Below, piece by piece: positions 5,920-8,438 of a DNA stretch of 8,438 nucleotides. Origin of the DNA: Chloroflexota bacterium (GTDB lineage: Bacteria; Chloroflexota; Dehalococcoidia; SM23-28-2); NCBI GenBank assembly GCA_030691665.1, contig JAUYDU010000379.1:1-8438 (forward strand). The letters run 5' to 3'. A program made the translations under genes and the position numbers. How positions within the stretch are numbered: the first letter of the stretch is position 1; each line of letters begins with the position of its first letter. The notes below the pieces were generated by a model, which was not told the origin of the DNA, made no database searches, and saw only the letters and a list, made by a program, of their open reading frames with translations.

Positions 5920-6231
5920 GTGGGCTGGGAGAGCAGGCAAGGCAAGGGCCGATACTACACCCGATCCCGGCGCGCCGGCGCCCGGGTGGTGCGTGAGTAC
6001 GTGGGCTCCGGGCCCTTCGCCGAGCTGGCCGCGGAGCTGGACGCCGAAGAGCAAGCCGAGCGACAGGCGAAGGCCGAGGCCTTCCGAGGCGAATGGGCGC
6101 GGCTGGCTGTGGCCGATGCACCCCTCGCCGAGTTGTGCGACATGACCAATGCGCTGGTCCGCGGTGTTCTGCTGTTGGCCGGCTACCATCGGCACCACGG
6201 CGGCGAGTGGAGGAGACGACGTGGCGCCTGA
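5920..6231 (+). CDS. conserved protein of unknown function (YYTRSRR / GYHRHHRGEW type)
   Basis: A 103-residue protein from a GTG start with GAGGTG upstream. Visible blocks are GKGRYYTRSRRAGARVVREYVG (residues 8-29, basic and aromatic, likely a beta hairpin), an alanine/glutamate-rich helix (about 34-58, AELAAELDAEEQAERQAK) and a C-terminal LLLAGYHRHHGGEWRRRR (about 84-101), with closely spaced His and Arg. I recognise this as a recurring family of uncharacterised proteins in GC-rich bacteria such as Planctomycetes and Chloroflexota, from memory and without a search. The basic termini suggest nucleic-acid contact. It starts 27 bases after the HTH gene and overlaps the next gene by 11 bases, so it is probably co-transcribed with both. 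Confidence 0.7.
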   Translation: MGWESRQGKGRYYTRSRRAGARVVREYVGSGPFAELAAELDAEEQAERQAKAEAFRGEWARLAVADAPLAELCDMTNALVRGVLLLAGYHRHHGGEWRRRRGA

Positions 6232-6946
6232 CAAGCTGATCGACTTTGGGGGTGGGCTCCGGTTCAACGCGAGCAAGTACAACCGGCAGGCCGAGGGTGT
6301 ACCGGAGGCGGCCCCCATTGCGATGCCTCTAGCAATCTCCAGGAAGGAAGGTGCAGACGTGAGCGACACGACTGAGGCCGCGGGCAAGTTAGCTCCGGCC
6401 GCGGGAGACATACGTGCGCTCTTGCGGCGGGCCGAGCGTGGCGATCCGAAGGCGCTAGCCGACGCTCGGGCGACGTTCACCCCGGCCATCTGGCAGGCTG
6501 TCGGCGATCTGGCCCTACAAGTAGAGCGGGAATGGATCGACCTACTGGTCGGCAAGAACGAGCTGGTAAAGGAGGCCGTAGGCCGGCAGATGGCAGCGAT
6601 GGCCGCCGATCTGGCCGGCCCCTCGCCGACCCCGTTAGAGCGGCTGCTGGCAGAGCAGATCGTCGCGTGCTGGCTCCAGGTGCAGTACGTCGATCACCAG
6701 TACGGGACAATGGCTAAGGAGAGCATTACGCTGGCGCAAGCTGACTACCACCAGCGCCGGATGACCGCGACGCACCAGCGATACCTCTCAGCGATCAAGA
6801 CTCTGGCTGTGGTGCGCCGGCTACTCCGGCCGGCTGCCGTCCAGGTGAACATCGGCGAGCGTCAGGTGAACATCGCCGCGGTAGGGCGAGACCCCATGAC
6901 GCCCGGGAAACCCCATGACAATGGCGAAACCCGGGTAACCCCATGA
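6221..6946 (+). CDS. conserved helical protein of unknown function
   Basis: A 241-residue protein from GTG 6221 (GGAGGAG upstream, overlapping the previous gene). ATG 6323 and GTG 6359 (AGGAAGG upstream) are credible later starts, because the first 46 residues are the least family-like. The core (about 62-205) is all-helical: RALLRRAERGDPKALADAR, then a W-x-x-x-G-D-L motif, EREWIDLLVG, LAGPSPTPLERLLAEQIVACWLQV with a GP-x-PTPLE turn, and ATHQRYLSAIKTLAVVRRLL. It ends in a repeated VQVNIG / RQVNIA motif at 207-219. I recall similar uncharacterised proteins beside the YYTRSRR family, but no function is known to me. The last 20 residues are encoded by the CCCCATGA repeat region and may not be conserved. 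Confidence 0.7.
   Translation: MAPDKLIDFGGGLRFNASKYNRQAEGVPEAAPIAMPLAISRKEGADVSDTTEAAGKLAPAAGDIRALLRRAERGDPKALADARATFTPAIWQAVGDLALQVEREWIDLLVGKNELVKEAVGRQMAAMAADLAGPSPTPLERLLAEQIVACWLQVQYVDHQYGTMAKESITLAQADYHQRRMTATHQRYLSAIKTLAVVRRLLRPAAVQVNIGERQVNIAAVGRDPMTPGKPHDNGETRVTP
6892..6946. repeat. three CCCCATGA units at the operon end
   Basis: CCCCATGA occurs at 6892-6899, 6911-6918 and 6939-6946. The last two extend to CCCGGG[AT]AACCCCATGA (starting at 6902 and 6930), differing at one base; the final unit contains the stop codon of the preceding gene. On the opposite strand, related words GGGGAAGCCCATGAGT and GGGGAACCCCATGG occur within 4084-4129. Confidence 0.6.
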
Positions 6947-6989
6947 GTCACGAAGAGTCCCCGAGGTGTACCCAGGGGTGTGTAGGTTT

Positions 6990-7147
6990 TATGCGTTCTC
7001 GGGGTAGACGTGGCCTCGGGCGCTGTGCGGTCTCCATCCCCCTGTTGTGGCAGCGCACGCATCGCCGGGTAGCCCGGCGACTGTGCTGACGCGGCGATTC
7101 CAGGGCGGGAAGGCCATCTCAGAGGACCCTTCCGCGTAGAACGCATA
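6990..7147. other. possible multibranched structured RNA or DNA element
   Basis: Part of the gene-free stretch 6947-7252. A perfect 10-bp closing stem (TATGCGTTCT at 6990-6999 with AGAACGCATA at 7138-7147) encloses three local helices: GCGCTG 7020-7025 with CAGCGC 7051-7056; CGCCGGG 7063-7069 with CCCGGCG 7073-7079 on a TAG triloop; and GCGGGAAGG 7105-7113 with CCTTCCGC 7128-7135 (one bulge). This would form a four-way junction. A competing stem, CCCCGAG 6959-6965 with CTCGGGG 6998-7004, shares bases with the closing stem. No known RNA family is recognised; chance in GC-rich DNA or a small transposon remnant remains possible. Confidence 0.35.
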
Positions 7148-7173
7148 GGCCCTGACATGCATGCAACTGGCGC

Positions 7174-7202
7174 TTGACAAGCCCGGCTATTTGGCATACG
7201 CT
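7174..7202 (+). promoter_or_regulatory. candidate sigma-70-type promoter
   Basis: A consensus -35 TTGACA (7174-7179), a 17-base spacer and TACGCT (7197-7202), only three of six matches at the -10. It would start transcription near 7209 and serve the 55-residue ORF and the lipoprotein gene. Confidence 0.45.
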
Positions 7203-7252
7203 GGCAGTACCGGTCTCGCGACTGTCGGCCTCTTCTGACTAGGCGGGGTACC

Positions 7253-7420
7253 GTGGCTGTGTCGGAGACGCTTGGAGAGGCTCCCCTACTTAGGGCGCCT
7301 CTTGCGTTCGGGTTGAACTGCATTCTGAACGGCCACCGACTGATACCGATAGACGAGCGGGTACGGTTTGAGGATGTCGTCGTGTGGCTGGGACCGAGAC
7401 CGTATGCGGTACTTGGCTAG
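7253..7420 (+). CDS. 55-residue protein, weakly ubiquitin-like
   Basis: A short ORF from GTG 7253, about 45 bases downstream of the candidate promoter start; AGGCGGGG lies upstream as a weak ribosome site. After an N-terminal stretch MAVSETLGEAPLLRAPLAFG, the segment LNCILNGHRLIPIDERVRFEDVVVWLG reads like the beta-hairpin plus first helix of small beta-grasp proteins; the x-[IL]-N-G-x(8,10)-[IV]-x-[YF]-E-[DQ]-V-V pattern recalls bacterial multiubiquitin or ubiquitin-like domains. It stops at YAVLG, too short for a full fold and without a conjugation partner nearby. It may be a truncated fragment or an unrelated small protein. The codons look coding (clear third-position G/C bias), but the assignment rests on a short pattern. 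Confidence 0.4.
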   Translation: MAVSETLGEAPLLRAPLAFGLNCILNGHRLIPIDERVRFEDVVVWLGPRPYAVLG

Positions 7421-7449
7421 TCTTGTGACTCAGAACGTGGAGGTGTCTT

Positions 7450-7728
7450 ATGTTGGCCAGTAACAGGTCGATCTTCGTGCCCATCGTTTGCGTCCTGGCG
7501 CTTTCCGCGCTTGTCGCCTGCACCACTCCCGAAAGCGGGGCTACGGCAACGGTGCAGCCTGCTGGTACAAGGACCCAACCCCTGTCGCTAACGGCGACAT
7601 CTACGCGGCTCCCTCAGCCGATTGCCACGACGGTTGCGAGTCCTCCAGCAGTGTTCTCGCCCACGGTCATGCCAACCGCTACCACCCAAACGCCAACGGC
7701 AACGCCAACGGCAACCCCTAAACCCTAA
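7450..7728 (+). CDS. short lipoprotein with Thr/Pro-rich tail
   Basis: A 92-residue protein from ATG 7450, with GTGGAGGTG 4 bases upstream. A type II signal peptide is clear: N-region with Arg6, hydrophobic IFVPIVCVLALSALVA and lipobox LVAC with Cys24 as the modified residue. The rest is low-complexity Thr/Pro/Ala/Val, ending in TPTATPTATPKP, encoded partly by two 12-base repeats (CGCCAACGGCAA) near 7691-7714. Such segments are usually surface linkers before a folded domain, which is absent here; the protein is therefore either a bare linker lipoprotein or the front part of a truncated one. Outer-surface location is inferred. A large hairpin follows 11 bases after the stop. Confidence 0.65.
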   Translation: MLASNRSIFVPIVCVLALSALVACTTPESGATATVQPAGTRTQPLSLTATSTRLPQPIATTVASPPAVFSPTVMPTATTQTPTATPTATPKP

Positions 7729-7739
7729 GCGAAGCTGGA

Positions 7740-7786
7740 AACTGGGGAGCTACTCCACCGACATTAGGTGGAGTAGCTCCCCAGTT
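7740..7786. repeat. 20-bp perfect inverted repeat (strong hairpin)
   Basis: Arms 7740-7759 and 7767-7786 are perfectly complementary over 20 bases (left arm begins AACTGGGGAG) around a 7-base loop, GACATTA. No T tract follows, so it is not a standard intrinsic terminator, although it could still end or stabilise the lipoprotein mRNA. It lies between the lipoprotein stop and the AGGAGGT of the protease gene. A perfect 20-bp stem is unusual for chance. Confidence 0.85.
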
Positions 7787-7812
7787 CACAACGGAACGAT
7801 AGGAGGTCTGAG

Positions 7813-8311
7813 ATGAAGGGCTCGATCGGGGCTGGTTCTAGTGGTTTCCCTGTTGGCCCTGCTCGGCCCCCTGGGTCCAGCGGAGGCCTGGAGCGCCGAC
7901 GACAGCGTCCCGGGCCAGTTTATCGTTGTGGTCCAGCCAGGGGCCGACCCGCCCCAGGTAGCCCAGGACCACGCCACGGTACCCGTGCACGTCTACACGG
8001 TGGCGGCACGGGGCTTTGCCGCCCGCCTCTCGCCTGGGCAGGTGGCGGCCCTCCTGGCTGACCCAAGGGTGAACAACGTCGTCCCCGACCGCCAGTTCCG
8101 CGTCCTGCCCAAGCCCGATAAGCCGGGCAAGCCCACGCCTACCCCGACGCCCGAGCCCATCCAGACCACCCCCACCGGCGTGGACCGCATTGACGCCGAG
8201 GGGGCTGTGCGGGGGGACTTCCCTGTTGCCGTCGCCATCATCGACACCAGCATCACGCTCCACAGCGATCTCAACCTCGTCGAGAGCGTGAACTTCGCTG
8301 AGAGCTTGTGA
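7813..8311 (+). pseudogene. subtilisin-type (S8) protease remnant: signal peptide, I9 prodomain, start of catalytic domain
   Basis: ATG 7813 has an ideal AGGAGGT 5 bases upstream, but its frame leaves the protease frame at once. Removing one G from the GGG at 7818-7820 gives MKARSGLVLVVSLLALL..., a normal signal peptide ending near AEAWSA, joined to the rest. Then comes an inhibitor I9-type propeptide (PGQFIVVVQPG ... GFAARLSPGQVAALLADPRVNNVVPD), a TPTPTPEP linker, and the first strand of the S8 domain, VAVAIIDTSITLHSDLN, with the catalytic Asp and Ser where Gly is usual (IDTG). The frame stops at VNFAESL before the His and Ser motifs. The gene is therefore broken at both ends and cannot make an active protease. 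Without the repair, a GTG at 7841 could start a short exported-less product. Confidence 0.8.
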
Positions 8312-8316
8312 TTCTA

Positions 8317-8346
8317 TTGTCGTTTACCTCCTGGGTGTGGTATAGT
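8317..8346 (+). promoter_or_regulatory. candidate promoter for the gene leaving the window
   Basis: TTGTCG (8317-8322), an 18-base spacer and TATAGT (8341-8346) preceded by TGG (extended -10). It begins six bases after the stop of the broken protease and would give a leader of about 80 bases before the ATG at 8433. Confidence 0.5.
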
Positions 8347-8432
8347 AGTCGTGTTAGCTGACGGTCGCCAGCGCTAGTGTTGAGGGGGCCAGCGGCCGAG
8401 CAGACTCGACAATGGCCGGTTGGAGGTGCCCG

Positions 8433-8438
8433 ATGACT
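8433..8438 (+). CDS. start of a gene running off the window
   Basis: ATG ACT at the window end, with TTGGAGGTG ending 4 bases before it and a promoter candidate about 80 bases upstream. An in-frame ATG at 8412 lacks a ribosome site. The product cannot be identified from two codons. Confidence 0.5.

Noticed and set aside
5674..6555. 293-residue minus-strand ORF
   Set aside because: Lies opposite three well-supported plus-strand genes. Its Ser/Ala/Pro/Arg-rich translation has no motif, so it is best explained as a codon-bias shadow.
7740..7786. Calling the 20-bp hairpin an intrinsic terminator
   Set aside because: No T tract follows on either strand (CACAAC on one side, TTCCAG on the other), so I list it as a repeat.

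Overview
The window is GC-rich, compact bacterial DNA that looks like accessory or integrated mobile-element sequence. No single gene fixes the host. Threonine/proline-rich extracytoplasmic linkers on a lipoprotein and a subtilisin-type protease, a KGG-repeat stress protein and frequent GTG/TTG starts would suit a Chloroflexota (Thermomicrobia-like) genome. That is an inference only.

Layout. Positions 1-467 hold the 3' end of a KGG-repeat stress-protein gene and a small coiled-coil ORF. Positions 468-774 are a leader with a candidate extended -10 promoter, a strong stem-loop and a textbook intrinsic terminator placed directly before a ribosome binding site. Positions 775-3967 form the main module. 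It contains a small MerR/excisionase-like HTH protein, a 660-residue archaeo-eukaryotic-type primase (PrimPol plus PriCT-2) without a helicase domain, a translationally coupled 33-residue ORF, and a TopoVIA/Spo11-like TOPRIM protein whose gene has a +1 frameshift. This resembles a replication module of a plasmid or integrated element. Two copies of a 19-bp palindrome lie inside the primase gene.

Positions 3968-4546 have no convincing gene and are dense in inverted and direct repeats. A DUF3800 protein (RNase H-like fold) follows at 4547-5161. A likely operon at 5401-6946 encodes an HTH/terminase-small-subunit-like protein and two conserved proteins of unknown function. Short motifs related to GGGnAACCCCATGA sit near both ends of the 4084-6946 interval in opposite orientation.

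Positions 6947-8438 look like a scar or junction region. They hold a potentially multibranched RNA-like fold, a consensus -35 promoter, a 55-residue ORF with weak ubiquitin-like resemblance, a short lipoprotein, a 20-bp perfect hairpin, and a subtilisin (S8) gene that is frameshifted at its start and cut off just after the catalytic Asp. A new promoter and gene start close the window.

Two gene lesions, and possibly a third, are each repaired by removing one base from a three-base homopolymer. Either the locus is decaying or the assembly carries indel errors; reads would decide.
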